Origin: VFZS01 sp964353255
GTDB taxonomy: Bacteria > Acidobacteriota > Terriglobia > Bryobacterales > Bryobacteraceae
Reading direction: 5' to 3'
DNA length: 64,000 nucleotides
Assembly: GCA_964353255.1 (NCBI GenBank)
Contig: CAYGVJ010000004.1
Span: 1-64,000, forward strand
Numbering within the stretch: position 1 is the first letter of the stretch; every line of letters begins with the position of its first letter. The translations under genes and the position numbers were made by a program. A model generated the notes under the pieces. It was not told the DNA's origin. It saw nothing but the letters and a program-made list of their open reading frames with translations, and did no database searches. This document shows positions 27,978 through 36,443 of the stretch, in pieces.

Positions 27978-28943
27978 CTAATTCCTGACCACGTCTCCCA
28001 CCTTGGCCGGAGTCGTGCCCGTGTAGGCTCCCACGGAGGAGCGCTCATCGACCTCGGTGATGACCACTTCGCCAATCTTGTCCTCGAGGCTGCGGAGGAC
28101 CTTGCCGGTGGACGGGTCCCGCACCTCGCGAATCTTGCGGCGCACTTGCAGTCGGTCACCCACCTTGACGCCGGACTTGCTGCCGACGTTCAGGATCAAC
28201 GTGCCGCCGGAGGCGTCCGCCACCAGCCCCTGGATGACGAGGGCCCGGGTGGGCAAGCGCGAGGCGCCGGAGACAAGCTGCTGAGAAAGCTGCGTCACGC
28301 ACTGATTCACGGCCTCGCCCAGGATCGTTGCGGCGAAGTTCTTGCTGGTCATGTCCACCGCGCCGCCGCCCACTACGCGCCCGCCGCCGGCCCCCAGCAG
28401 ATTCGTGCCGGTACGAGTGGATTCGCCCAGTCCCTTGGCGGTGGCCAGGACCTCGGCGGTCTCCGTGTCCACCATGCGCGCGCTGATGCCGACCACGGCC
28501 TTGGATTCGGTTCGCTTGACGCCGCCGACACCGAACCGCCCGGTCACGCGGGAGAGAGCGCCGCCGGCGACGCCGGTGCTCTTGTCGTCTCTTCCGAACT
28601 GGGTAATGCTGCCAATGATGATGGCATCGACGCCGAGCACACGCCCGAGGCGGGCGGCAGTCGAGGAGTCGGCCCGGTCGCTCTGGGCGAAGTTCTGCTC
28701 GGCCAGGATTTTCTCCAGCGCCTTGCGCTCGATTACCGAGTAGGCGCCGCTCTGGACGAGCTTCTCGACGATCAGGTCGGCGATGCCCCGGCCGACATCG
28801 TGGTCGGTCCCGAAGATCGCGGCCGCCGAGCTGCGCACCGTGCCGTACTCGAAGTCGAGCACGGCGACGCGCTTCTTGGCCTGCGCTGCCGCCGTCGAGG
28901 CCAGTGTCACGGCAACGATCAGCGTGCCGAGAAGATGCCGCAT
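27978..28943 (-). CDS. CsgG/FlgT-like secreted protein
   Basis: ATG at 28943 behind AAAAGGAGGTTCCC, 321 residues, signal peptide MRHLLGTLIVAVTLASTAAAQ but no lipobox cysteine. Residues ~22-200 match the CsgG-type fold (KRVAVLDFEYGTV, LIVEKLVQSGAYSVIERKAL, GVDAIIIGSITQFG, ISARMVDTETAEVLATAKG). The last ~100 residues resemble the FlgT C-terminal SH3-like domain (LNVGSKSGVKVGDRLQV, GEVVITEVDERSSVGAY). The precise role is unknown; CsgG-like proteins often assemble envelope structures. The gene is divergent from the putative metallopeptidase at 29060. Confidence 0.85.
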   Translation of the reverse strand: MRHLLGTLIVAVTLASTAAAQAKKRVAVLDFEYGTVRSSAAAIFGTDHDVGRGIADLIVEKLVQSGAYSVIERKALEKILAEQNFAQSDRADSSTAARLGRVLGVDAIIIGSITQFGRDDKSTGVAGGALSRVTGRFGVGGVKRTESKAVVGISARMVDTETAEVLATAKGLGESTRTGTNLLGAGGGRVVGGGAVDMTSKNFAATILGEAVNQCVTQLSQQLVSGASRLPTRALVIQGLVADASGGTLILNVGSKSGVKVGDRLQVRRKIREVRDPSTGKVLRSLEDKIGEVVITEVDERSSVGAYTGTTPAKVGDVVRN

Positions 28944-29059
28944 GGGAACCTCCTTTTCGAGCGCCCTCGAACAACTAATAGCACCATCGGCAGGGAATGC
29001 CAAGTCTGGCGGGTTGGCGGCGGCCTGTGGTAACCTCGGCACAAGCGAGGAGCGCAACG

Positions 29060-30457
29060 ATGTGTGGTGGCGGAGGTTCACCGAGCGTGGCTGCGAGCGG
29101 CGGCGGGACCGCACCGAGCGCCACCGCACCATGTGACCACATCCGGCTGGTGGAGGTGGTTGAAGCGGTCCGGCAGGCCGATGGCTCCTTTGTCAACCGG
29201 CCAGCGGGCTCACGCAACCAGTTCATCAACGTGGACGCCGACCCGGCCCACCCCGAATTCGGCCGTTGCGTCCGCATGAGGGCTCGCGTCACCTGGGCCT
29301 CTGGATCAACGCGCCCGCTTTCCGGCCAGACCGTGTATTGGTACTTCAACCCCGGCGGCAGCAACCGCGCGGGTTTGCCCGCCGACCTCAGGGCCAGTTT
29401 CGACAGCGAGGGTGGCGGTACCCTGCGCACCACGGCCACCACCCATGCCTCCGGCTGGACCGACGTCGTGGAGTTCTTCTTGTCACAGTACGGGGGCGAC
29501 AGCTTTCAAGTCTTCGCCACCGACAATTCCAGCTACTCGGGCGGCATGCCGGCGGGGACTTACGTCGTCTGGCGGCGGATCTCTTGGGAGCTGGACTGCA
29601 TGCAACGTCCCGGGGGCGCCGGAACGTATTCCGACCGCGCGGATACCGCGCGCATGGACCAGCAGTTCCGCAACTTCTTCGTGCATTTGGTCCGCACTGG
29701 AACCGACGCCAGTCCCGCGCATCAGCGGATGATCAAGGAGAACGACGCCGCCACCTGGGCCGGCAACGTGCGCGACGGGACCGGCGCCCCGCGCTACTTC
29801 CATCTGTGCATGATCGACACGATCTGCTGGGACCCCGCGCCGGTTACCCAGACCTTTCGGTTGACCCGAACCAACAACCGCGTCACGCTGTCGGCCGATC
29901 AGTACCTGCTGGAGCGCGGCCACTGGTTCGTCCGCGCCACTTACTTTTCGGCGGACCGGAACTCGGGACCCGTCCCCGGAGGCAACTTCCAGTTCAGCGA
30001 AGCCGGCGATTCCGCGACCGGCAACGACCGCTTCGTGCTGCGCGTCAGTTTCGACGGCCTGGCCGTGGACCTGTCCCGGCCCGTGCGGGTCCGCCTGACC
30101 TTCACCAACTGGCACGAGGGCTCCGGCTTGCAGAGCGGGCGGGCCACCCTGGTGGGAATCCGCTGGCGCGAGAGACGGTGGCGCGCCACGCCGGCCGACA
30201 TCGCCAACTCCACGGTCCACACCATGGTGCACGAGCCCGGCCATGCTTTTGGGCTGGCTTCCCAGAATCTGCCGACTGGCACGGCCACTGCCACCTACTA
30301 CGTCTCTCCGGGAGGCCCGCACTGCAACGCCCTGGCCAACCAGTGCATTATGTTCGCCGTCAACTCGCCCAGCCTGACGCTGTGCGACAACTGCACCGAC
30401 TGCGCAAAGGCCCGAGACCTTTCGAGCCTGCCGATCGGCGCCACAGACGCTTACTGA
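29060..30457 (+). CDS. Putative zinc metallopeptidase with archaemetzincin-like Cys/His signature; T6SS cargo candidate
   Basis: ATG at 29060 behind GCGAGGAG gives 465 residues without a signal peptide. Residues 1-320 are a beta-rich region I do not recognise. Near residue 391 is MVHEPGHAFGL, an HExxHxxG zinc motif. After an insertion come GGPHCNALANQCIM and LCDNCTDC. That order (HExxHxxG, H-C, C-x-M, CxxC) is the arrangement known in archaemetzincins, with a second zinc held by cysteines. The gene leads a cassette facing PAAR, DUF4123 and vgrG, so delivery by the T6SS is plausible. Pro at the third motif position (HEPGH) is unusual. The gene is well supported; the function is inference. Confidence 0.65.
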   Translation: MCGGGGSPSVAASGGGTAPSATAPCDHIRLVEVVEAVRQADGSFVNRPAGSRNQFINVDADPAHPEFGRCVRMRARVTWASGSTRPLSGQTVYWYFNPGGSNRAGLPADLRASFDSEGGGTLRTTATTHASGWTDVVEFFLSQYGGDSFQVFATDNSSYSGGMPAGTYVVWRRISWELDCMQRPGGAGTYSDRADTARMDQQFRNFFVHLVRTGTDASPAHQRMIKENDAATWAGNVRDGTGAPRYFHLCMIDTICWDPAPVTQTFRLTRTNNRVTLSADQYLLERGHWFVRATYFSADRNSGPVPGGNFQFSEAGDSATGNDRFVLRVSFDGLAVDLSRPVRVRLTFTNWHEGSGLQSGRATLVGIRWRERRWRATPADIANSTVHTMVHEPGHAFGLASQNLPTGTATATYYVSPGGPHCNALANQCIMFAVNSPSLTLCDNCTDCAKARDLSSLPIGATDAY

Positions 30458-30467
30458 GGTTTTGGTT

Positions 30468-31352
30468 ATGTCCTCCGCCCCCGTCGTGATTCCTCCAACC
30501 CCAGTCTACGGTCCGCAGCCCGACTCCCCGGCCCTGCCACCCGAGACTTTCGTGCTGGACTTCGCCGTCCGTCCGGCGCACAGCCAGGCCGGCGTGCCTA
30601 CGGTAGCCCTGTTCGCCGCGGGACTGTTCCCTGGCAGCTACGCCCAGATCTACGGTGGGCGAACGCAGTGTGCCGTCAAGATCGTGGCCATTCACAGCCG
30701 GTCCGGCCGCGTCTACCACAACAACGCCGAGCGCGATGACGCGGTGCCGCTCGCTGTGGTGATGAAGCCTCAGCCGCCGCCTCCGGAAGAGGAGGAAGCC
30801 GAGATTGAGTCTATCGATGCCTACTTTGCTGTGGATCTGCGCGCACAGTTGGCCCTGCCGGCGGAAGCAGCCGCTTACAGCGTCTTCTTATGGCTGGACG
30901 AGGTGACCTCGGCGGCCCGGATCGTGCCGCTTCCCGGACCCGAAGCCGCGGCCCCCGCCCTGCCTGCCGGACCGGCTCATCCCGCCTTCCAGTTCCGCCG
31001 CACTAGCTCCACTCCGCAGGCTGCCGGAGCCGAGATCGCGCTTCGGCGCCCCTCGGGCGAGTCCCGCGTTTACGGAGCCGCAGGGCCAGCATTGCTCGGC
31101 CCCACGGCGGCCGACGGAGCCGCAGATCACCTCACCATTCTCGCGCTCGACTTTCGCAGCCGCACGCTGAAGTGGCATAGCTTTGCGGTGCCTGAGGTAG
31201 CCCGTATCGCGCGGGACCTCCCATTTGAGTTCGACTGCCACAGCCTTTTCGGCGGCGCCGGCTGGCTGGACACCCTCGACTCGCCCCGCCGCGGCTGGCT
31301 GGTGGCGTGTCTGCGCAACAGCCTTTCCCACGTGCTCGTGGTGGAGGATTGA
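30468..31352 (+). CDS. Unknown protein, paralog A of a tandem pair
   Basis: ATG at 30468 behind GAGG, 10 bp after the metallopeptidase stop; 294 residues, no signal or membrane segment. Recognisable blocks are shared with the next gene: YGPQPDSPALPPETFVLDFAVRPA, PTVALFAAGLFPGSYAQIYGG, VYHNNAERDDAVPLAVVM, EIESIDAYFAVDLRAQLALP, YSVFLWLDEVTSA and LTILALDFRSRTLKWHS. It looks beta-rich with an acidic loop (EEEEAEIE). I do not recognise the family. Its position inside the cassette suggests an accessory or immunity-type role; unproven. Confidence 0.7.
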   Translation: MSSAPVVIPPTPVYGPQPDSPALPPETFVLDFAVRPAHSQAGVPTVALFAAGLFPGSYAQIYGGRTQCAVKIVAIHSRSGRVYHNNAERDDAVPLAVVMKPQPPPPEEEEAEIESIDAYFAVDLRAQLALPAEAAAYSVFLWLDEVTSAARIVPLPGPEAAAPALPAGPAHPAFQFRRTSSTPQAAGAEIALRRPSGESRVYGAAGPALLGPTAADGAADHLTILALDFRSRTLKWHSFAVPEVARIARDLPFEFDCHSLFGGAGWLDTLDSPRRGWLVACLRNSLSHVLVVED

Positions 31353-31362
31353 GAGGTTGCCT

Positions 31363-32193
31363 GTGCTCGGCCCGGCGACAGTTGTTCTAGGAGCCCTGCT
31401 GGGGCAGGAGTTGGTCATCACTCGCCCCCTCTGGTATGGCCCTCAGCCCCAATCACCGTTGCTGCCAAGAGCGGGCTTCGCACTGGAGTTCACTTTGCGG
31501 CCAGCCCGCCACGCTGGCGCTCCGACGGTGGCTCTGCTGGCTGCCGCCCGCCTGCCGGGACGGTACGCCGGGGTTTACGGCGGACGCATCAACGGAGCGG
31601 TCGAGATCGTCGCGGTTGAGCTAGACAGCGGCCGCGTCTACCACGCCCCGGCGGAGCGCGCCGACGCGGTCCCGCTGGCGGCGGTCATGAACCCAGACGG
31701 GCGCCCGAGGCGCGGTGAGGCCGCTGTCGAGGAGATCGAAACCCACTTCAACGCGGACCTGCGCGCGCACTTGGGGCTGCCCCCAAACCCAGCCAACTAC
31801 GTTGTGTTCCTGTGGCTGGATGAGTTGACCTCGCCGCTTCGTCTGGCTCAACTCCCCGGACCGCAGGGGCAGGTTGGACCTGCTGCCAGGGCGGCGGAGG
31901 CCAGGATTACCGTGGCAATCGGCAGGCCCAAGGCACAACCCGGGCTGATCCGGATTCAGACGACTGGCGCTGCCGGCCAGTCTGGGCTCACCGTCTTGGC
32001 ACTCGACTACCGGAGCCGGGTTTTGAAGTGGCGCAGCGTGCCGCCGTCCCAGCAGGCGCTGGGGCGCGGCGAGGGCGACTTCGACTTCGACCTGGAGGGC
32101 CTGCTAGCCAATCTCGGCGGTCCGCAGAGGACCTTCGTCGTCGCCAGCGCCGGGCAGACGTTGTCCAACGTCCTGGTGGTGAACCGGCGATGA
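31363..32193 (+). CDS. Unknown protein, paralog B of a tandem pair
   Basis: Likely GTG at 31363, seven bases after GAGAGG (a TTG at 31357 is the alternative); 276 residues. It aligns along its length with paralog A: YGPQPQSPLLPRAGFALEFTLRPA, PTVALLAAARLPGRYAGVYGG, VYHAPAERADAVPLAAVM, IETHFNADLRAHLGLP, YVVFLWLDELTSPLR, LTVLALDYRSRVLKWRS and a final LSNVLVV. Paralog A's long Pro/Ala insertion is shorter here. The stop overlaps the next gene's ATG, so the cassette is translationally coupled. Confidence 0.7.
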   Translation: MLGPATVVLGALLGQELVITRPLWYGPQPQSPLLPRAGFALEFTLRPARHAGAPTVALLAAARLPGRYAGVYGGRINGAVEIVAVELDSGRVYHAPAERADAVPLAAVMNPDGRPRRGEAAVEEIETHFNADLRAHLGLPPNPANYVVFLWLDELTSPLRLAQLPGPQGQVGPAARAAEARITVAIGRPKAQPGLIRIQTTGAAGQSGLTVLALDYRSRVLKWRSVPPSQQALGRGEGDFDFDLEGLLANLGGPQRTFVVASAGQTLSNVLVVNRR

Positions 32194-32642
32194 TCGTCCG
32201 CCCGTGCGCGCGCGAAGATATCGACCGGGTTGTAGAGCTGGGCCGTCGCCTGCACGCCGAGAGCGCGCTCGCCTTTCTGCCTTACGAAGTCGAGAACGTG
32301 CGCAGCCTGGTAATCAAAATCATCGAGCACCCGGAGACTTACTGCGGGCTGGTGGCCGAGCACGGCGAGGCGCTGGTGGGCATGCTGGGCGGCTACCTGA
32401 CGGATTACTTCTTCTGCAACGAAAAACTGGCCTGCGACTTGGCCCTGTTCGTCGAGCCGGAGCACCGAGGCAGTTCGGCCGCTGCCCGGCTGATTCAGGG
32501 ATTCCGCCAGTGGGCTGAGGCGGGCGGTGCCCGGGAAATCTGCCTGGGAGTCTCGACCAACATCGGCACTGCGGGCATCGACAGGTTCTACCGAAGCCTG
32601 GGCTTCACCCCGGTCGGCGGCCTGTATAAGCTGCGATTGTAA
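32190..32642 (+). CDS. GNAT-family N-acetyltransferase
   Basis: ATG at 32190 overlaps the stop of the preceding gene (ATGA); 150 residues. The GNAT fold is evident: MIVRPCAREDIDRVVELG start, CGLVAEHGEALVGMLGGYL strands, LFVEPEHRGSSAAARLIQGF (acetyl-CoA-binding motif A) and NIGTAGIDRFYRSLGFTPVGGLY (motif B/tail). The substrate is unknown. Placement in a co-translated cassette beside putative effector proteins could mean modification of a cargo or partner. Confidence 0.85.
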   Translation: MIVRPCAREDIDRVVELGRRLHAESALAFLPYEVENVRSLVIKIIEHPETYCGLVAEHGEALVGMLGGYLTDYFFCNEKLACDLALFVEPEHRGSSAAARLIQGFRQWAEAGGAREICLGVSTNIGTAGIDRFYRSLGFTPVGGLYKLRL

Positions 32643-32661
32643 GGGTCCACGGAAGGAGCGA

Positions 32662-33417
32662 ATGATGCTGAAGATCCGCAAGGATCAGATGGCCGTCATG
32701 GATCAGCTCGCGTTGAAACACTTTGAGGACCAGACCGCCGAGGAGCTAAAGCAATCTTTCCCGAAGCACGCCAGGCTCCTAGGCGAAGAAAAGCTTCGCC
32801 AGAGGGTTCGCGAGGGCTTTGCACGCGCCCGCGTATACGGGCTCAGTTCCCAGAACGGCCTGCGCCTGTTTGTGGAGCTCACTTTCCTGCTGGGCAACGC
32901 TTTCGACACTGACCCCCAGGTAAGCTGGGCGGCCCAGATCCTCAGCGATAGCGCGGCAGAGGAAGCCACCCGTGTGGAGCGCCTCTACCAGAAAACGACC
33001 GACTATCTCCAGAACGTCTGCGGCCCCAATGGGGAACACATCCACGCGGCGCTGGCCAAGGTCCGCGGCGAAGCTCTGGAGGGGTTCCCGCAATCCGGCC
33101 TAGGGGCATTCCAGGACTTCATGCTCCGCCGGTTCTTACTGCTGTACCCCGAGAAGTGCCGGCACGTGGGGGAACCGGCCCTCCGGCGACTCATCGAGAG
33201 CGGTCTCCAGCCCGCTCGCAGCTACGGGCTGGTCACCGAGCGCGGCGTGACCTTGCTGCTGGCGCTCATGTTCCTGCTCGGGAGCGGCTTCCACCAGGAC
33301 TCCCAATTCGCCTTCGCCGCCAAAGTGCTCGCTGACGCCAGCCTCACCGACCCTAACCAGAAAGCCGAGCGGCTGAAGGCTGAGGCCCTGGCGTATTTGG
33401 AACAGTGGTTGGCCTGA
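32662..33417 (+). CDS. Unknown all-helical protein with internal duplication
   Basis: ATG at 32662 (or 32665) behind GGAAGGAGCGA; ~251 residues. It is made of two related halves of ~100 residues. Half 1 carries LRQRVREGFARARVYGLSSQNGLRLFVELTFLLGNAFDTDPQVSWAAQIL. Half 2 carries LRRLIESGLQPARSYGLVTERGVTLLLALMFLLGSGFHQDSQFAFAAKVL. Both end in a charged helix before a YL(Q/E) tail. I do not recognise the family. Last gene of the plus-strand cassette, ending 38 bp before the opposing PAAR gene. Confidence 0.75.
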   Translation: MMLKIRKDQMAVMDQLALKHFEDQTAEELKQSFPKHARLLGEEKLRQRVREGFARARVYGLSSQNGLRLFVELTFLLGNAFDTDPQVSWAAQILSDSAAEEATRVERLYQKTTDYLQNVCGPNGEHIHAALAKVRGEALEGFPQSGLGAFQDFMLRRFLLLYPEKCRHVGEPALRRLIESGLQPARSYGLVTERGVTLLLALMFLLGSGFHQDSQFAFAAKVLADASLTDPNQKAERLKAEALAYLEQWLA

Positions 33418-33422
33418 GGCCT

Positions 33423-33441
33423 GACAGGCCACGGGCCTGTC
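33423..33441. terminator. Hairpin GACAGGCC-ACG-GGCCTGTC between convergent genes
   Basis: Perfect 8-bp stem with a 3-base loop in the gap between the cassette's last stop (33417) and the PAAR gene stop (33455). Likely bidirectional end of transcription, and one of a family of similar hairpins in this window. Confidence 0.65.
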
Positions 33442-33454
33442 CTACGCCGGCTTG

Positions 33455-33739
33455 TCACCCGATAATCACCGTGGGAAAGCCCATCGTGACCACGCCGCCG
33501 TGCACGGTCAGGTCACCGATCCGCGCCGCCGGCATGCCTCCGATGAACACGGTGAAGGAACCCATCGCGATGGCATCCGGAGGGCCGGTACAGATGGCCA
33601 TGTCGCCGACCCGGGCGGCGGGCATGAAGCCGATCATCACTGTCGGGCAGCCCATGGCGATCGGGCCACCCACGTGGGGCACTACCCCGGTCACCAACGG
33701 GCAGGTGTGCATGTCGCCGATTCTGGCTGCCGGTGGCAT
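33455..33739 (-). CDS. PAAR-domain spike-tip protein of the T6SS
   Basis: 94 residues built from PAAR-type repeats: MPPAARIGDMHTC, FMPAARVGDMAIC and GGMPAARIGDLTVHGG, each followed by a Gly-rich strand (PIAMGCPTVMIG, AIAMGSFTVFIG, VVTMGFPTVIIG). PAAR proteins cap the VgrG trimer and sharpen the puncturing tip; His/Cys residues bind one zinc. It is a bare PAAR without a fused toxin, so any effector must be separate. It lies downstream of the DUF4123 adaptor and vgrG, and faces the metallopeptidase cassette. Confidence 0.93.
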   Translation of the reverse strand: MPPAARIGDMHTCPLVTGVVPHVGGPIAMGCPTVMIGFMPAARVGDMAICTGPPDAIAMGSFTVFIGGMPAARIGDLTVHGGVVTMGFPTVIIG

Positions 33740-33757
33740 AAAGTCCTCCCTCCTCCT

Positions 33758-34291
33758 CTAGCCTGATGCAAGCGACTTGGCCTGCTGGACCAGGGCGCCG
33801 GACCGCAACTGAAAACGCAGCAGCGTGGCCGGGCTGTCAGCTTCGAGCAAGTAGCTGACGACCGGCCCAAAGATGGCCTTCAGCTCCTCGGCGTTGCAGG
33901 TCGGCAGATAGACGCGCATGACACGCGGGTCATAGTAGCGGAACAACAGCGGCTTCCCGTTAGGGTCATACACCTTTAGAAAAGTGCGGAAGTGCCGCCG
34001 CAACTCCCGGAGACTGGCCTGGCTCAAGGCGAAGATGCCCCAGTGATTGCCCCAGCCCTGCTCGACCACCCACTCGGAGAACTCGGAGCCCTGTTCCAGG
34101 CGCACCAGGTAGGGGGCCACCTCCGCCAAATCGGGCTTCAGTTCGCCCATATAGAGACACTCGTGTTCCGGCTGGAGCTCGTCCAGCCGGCCCAGAAGTT
34201 CGGGCACGGAGGCGCCGTCCAGCACGGCGAAGGCTTCGGCGTCTTCCTCGCCGAACAGATACTGGTTGAGAGTCTCAACCGCCTGATTCAT
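33758..34291 (-). CDS. DUF4123 T6SS adaptor (Tap/TEC-like chaperone)
   Basis: ATG at 34291 behind GGAAGGACAGGCG gives 177 residues. DUF4123 features: an N-terminal FAVLDGASVPELL strand, CLYMGELKPDLAEVAPYLVRLE, then GNHWGIFALSQASLRELRRHFRTFLKV and FRYYDPRVMRVYLPTCN. Such adaptors load specific effectors onto VgrG/PAAR tips. Its position between vgrG and PAAR supports this; the cargo is probably encoded nearby. Confidence 0.9.
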   Translation of the reverse strand: MNQAVETLNQYLFGEEDAEAFAVLDGASVPELLGRLDELQPEHECLYMGELKPDLAEVAPYLVRLEQGSEFSEWVVEQGWGNHWGIFALSQASLRELRRHFRTFLKVYDPNGKPLLFRYYDPRVMRVYLPTCNAEELKAIFGPVVSYLLEADSPATLLRFQLRSGALVQQAKSLASG

Positions 34292-34332
34292 CGCCTGTCC
34301 TTCCGGCCACCCGGGCCGGCTCACTGCTGCGG

Positions 34333-36396
34333 TCAAGTGTCGCAGAACGGCGTACCGTTCTGCGCGGCCTCCCTCAGCACCAAGGCGGCGGGGCTGTAAG
34401 AAGCCGGTTTGGGGCGCGTCCGGCGCGGCGGGGGCTGCGAGGCCTCGCCCGGCCGACCGGTGTCGGCTTCCTGGGCATCCTTCACACTGGCGGGCGAAGC
34501 GCCCGAACCCGCGCCGGCCGCCCCGCCGCTGTTGATGTTGACCAGCGTCCCCTGGATAGTAACGCCGGCGGGGCCGATATCGACAAAGCCTCCCGCAGCC
34601 TTGAGCGTAAGCTGCAAGCCCGCCTCGATGACTACCTTCATGCCGGCCTTCAGGTGGATCTCCATCCCGGCTTCGAGGGCATACTTCATGCCCACCTTGG
34701 CTTGGTAGTCCTGACCCGTCGTCAGCGAGACGGTGCCGTCCACCTTTTCGTTCTGGTCGCCCTTGACGTGCAGGTGCTTGTCGCCTTTGACCAACTCGAA
34801 CTGATCCTTGCCCACAACCAGGTGCCGCTCGCCGCCGATAGTCTCAAAAGCGGTGTCCTTGACCCGCAGGTCCTGGTTGCGCTCGGCGTAGATGAAGATC
34901 TGCTCCTTGCCCTTCTTGTCCTCGAAGCGGATCTCGTTGAAGCCGCCGCCGCCCTTGGAGCTATAGGACTTGATGGTGCTCTTGGTCTGCTCGCCGGGCA
35001 GCGCGTAGGGCGGCATCTCGACCGCGTTGTAGACGCGCCCGGTGATGATGGGCTGGTCCGGGTCGCCTTCCAGGAAGTCCACAATGACCTCCTGGCCGAT
35101 GCGCGGGATCCACATGGCGCCCCAGCCCTTGCCGGCCCAAAGTTGTGAGACGCGGACCCAGCAGGAACTGTTCTCGTTGGACTGTCCTTCCCGGTCCCAG
35201 TGGAACTGGACCTTGACCCGGCCGTACTTGTCCACCCAGATCTCTTCGCCGCTCTTGCCCACCACCACGGCCGTCTGGGGACCCCGCACCACCGGGCGGG
35301 GCGTCAGGCGCGGCGGTCGGAAAGGCACCGCGGCCGGGATGCAGGCGAAGCTGTTCGAGTACTGCTCGCTCGGCTGGCCTTCGGCGCCATGGTAGCTGCC
35401 GCCGACCGTCGCGGCGTGCCGGATTTCCGTCAGCACCCAGGCGCTGTTCCAATCGCGGCGGTAATGCTCTTCCAGATCGAAGCGGTATCCGGAGAGGAAG
35501 GCCCGGCAATTGCTTGCGCCCCGTGCCACGGTGTAGGGAGTCTCTTCCTCCTCCATCCGTATCTTGACCAAGCCCTCGCCCTCGGCCCGCTTCAGGTACT
35601 CGCCCGGGTAGTCGTAGACCTCGAACCGATCGTTGCCGCCCACGCGCACGGTGCTCGAAAGGCTGGCCGAGAGGTCCGTAGTCGGCATCTCGAAGTTGTA
35701 GTCGCTCAGAGAGCACTTGCCGGGCCGCAGCTCGTAGCTCACGCCCCATTCCGAGATGGCGTCCTCGTCCTCCAGCTCCCCCACGTTCTGGACGAAGCGG
35801 ACCCGCGGCTGCTCGGGACAGCTCTGGTAGGCGTTGGGGGAATCGGCCAGCACCAGGGTGTGCTTGGTGCTCTGGTGCTCGAAGAAGTAGAAGATCCCGT
35901 ACTGCTCCATCAGCCGGCAGACGAAGTTCAGCGTGGACTCGCGGTACTGGACGCAGTAGTCGCGAGGCGGGTAGCTCGCCTGCAAGGCGTTGCGGAAGTC
36001 GGTGAAGCCCAGCTCCTGGAACAGCTTCGCCAGGATGTCGGGCACGGACATGCTCTGGAAAATGCGGCAGTCGCTGGTGCGGCCCAGGAACCACAGCCAG
36101 GGGACCAGCCGCGCCTGGTAGTAAGTGAAACGCGGGTCCCGCCCGGTCTGGGAGAAATGGCTGATGTAGCCATTGACGTAGCGCCGCTTGTTGCCCGGCA
36201 GGGCGATGGTCAGGGTGGCCTTCTGGCCCAGGATGTCCTGGGGAGCGATGGCGGAGTTGGTTTCCGAGAGCAGGTCCAGGTTGAAGCCGAAGACCCGCGA
36301 GACGCCTTCCTCGCCGGTGAAGCCCTGGAGCAGCAGAACGTCGGCGCCCAGAGGCGTGTCAATCTTGATGATCCGGCCTTCTTGCGTGAAGGGCAT
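34333..36396 (-). CDS. vgrG: T6SS spike protein VgrG
   Basis: 687 residues. The gp27-like part begins IIKIDTPLGADVLLLQGFTGEEGVSRVF, with RYVNGYISHFSQTG and VCRLMEQYGIFYFFEH. The gp5/OB-fold region has GEEIWVDKYGRVKVQFHWDREG and SCWVRVSQLWAGKGWGAMWIPR followed by VIVDFLEGDPDQPIITGRVYN. The C-terminal beta-helix is repetitive (KGDKHLHVKGDQNEKVDG, LKAGMKVVIEAGLQLTLKA). A ~70-residue Ser/Pro/Ala-rich tail follows, without a recognisable toxin domain. Followed on the same strand by the DUF4123 adaptor and PAAR. Confidence 0.96.
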   Translation of the reverse strand: MPFTQEGRIIKIDTPLGADVLLLQGFTGEEGVSRVFGFNLDLLSETNSAIAPQDILGQKATLTIALPGNKRRYVNGYISHFSQTGRDPRFTYYQARLVPWLWFLGRTSDCRIFQSMSVPDILAKLFQELGFTDFRNALQASYPPRDYCVQYRESTLNFVCRLMEQYGIFYFFEHQSTKHTLVLADSPNAYQSCPEQPRVRFVQNVGELEDEDAISEWGVSYELRPGKCSLSDYNFEMPTTDLSASLSSTVRVGGNDRFEVYDYPGEYLKRAEGEGLVKIRMEEEETPYTVARGASNCRAFLSGYRFDLEEHYRRDWNSAWVLTEIRHAATVGGSYHGAEGQPSEQYSNSFACIPAAVPFRPPRLTPRPVVRGPQTAVVVGKSGEEIWVDKYGRVKVQFHWDREGQSNENSSCWVRVSQLWAGKGWGAMWIPRIGQEVIVDFLEGDPDQPIITGRVYNAVEMPPYALPGEQTKSTIKSYSSKGGGGFNEIRFEDKKGKEQIFIYAERNQDLRVKDTAFETIGGERHLVVGKDQFELVKGDKHLHVKGDQNEKVDGTVSLTTGQDYQAKVGMKYALEAGMEIHLKAGMKVVIEAGLQLTLKAAGGFVDIGPAGVTIQGTLVNINSGGAAGAGSGASPASVKDAQEADTGRPGEASQPPPRRTRPKPASYSPAALVLREAAQNGTPFCDT

Positions 36397-36443
36397 AGCT
36401 TTAGCCCCGAGTCAGATCGTGGCGCGGACACTCTTGTCTGCCG

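Noticed and set aside
33405..33766. Plus-strand frames opposite the PAAR gene
   Set aside because: PAAR repeats are unmistakable on the minus strand; the plus frames are His/Gly-rich shadows.
34333..34560. A toxin domain in the VgrG C-terminal tail
   Set aside because: The tail is short and Ser/Pro/Ala-rich without any catalytic-looking motif.
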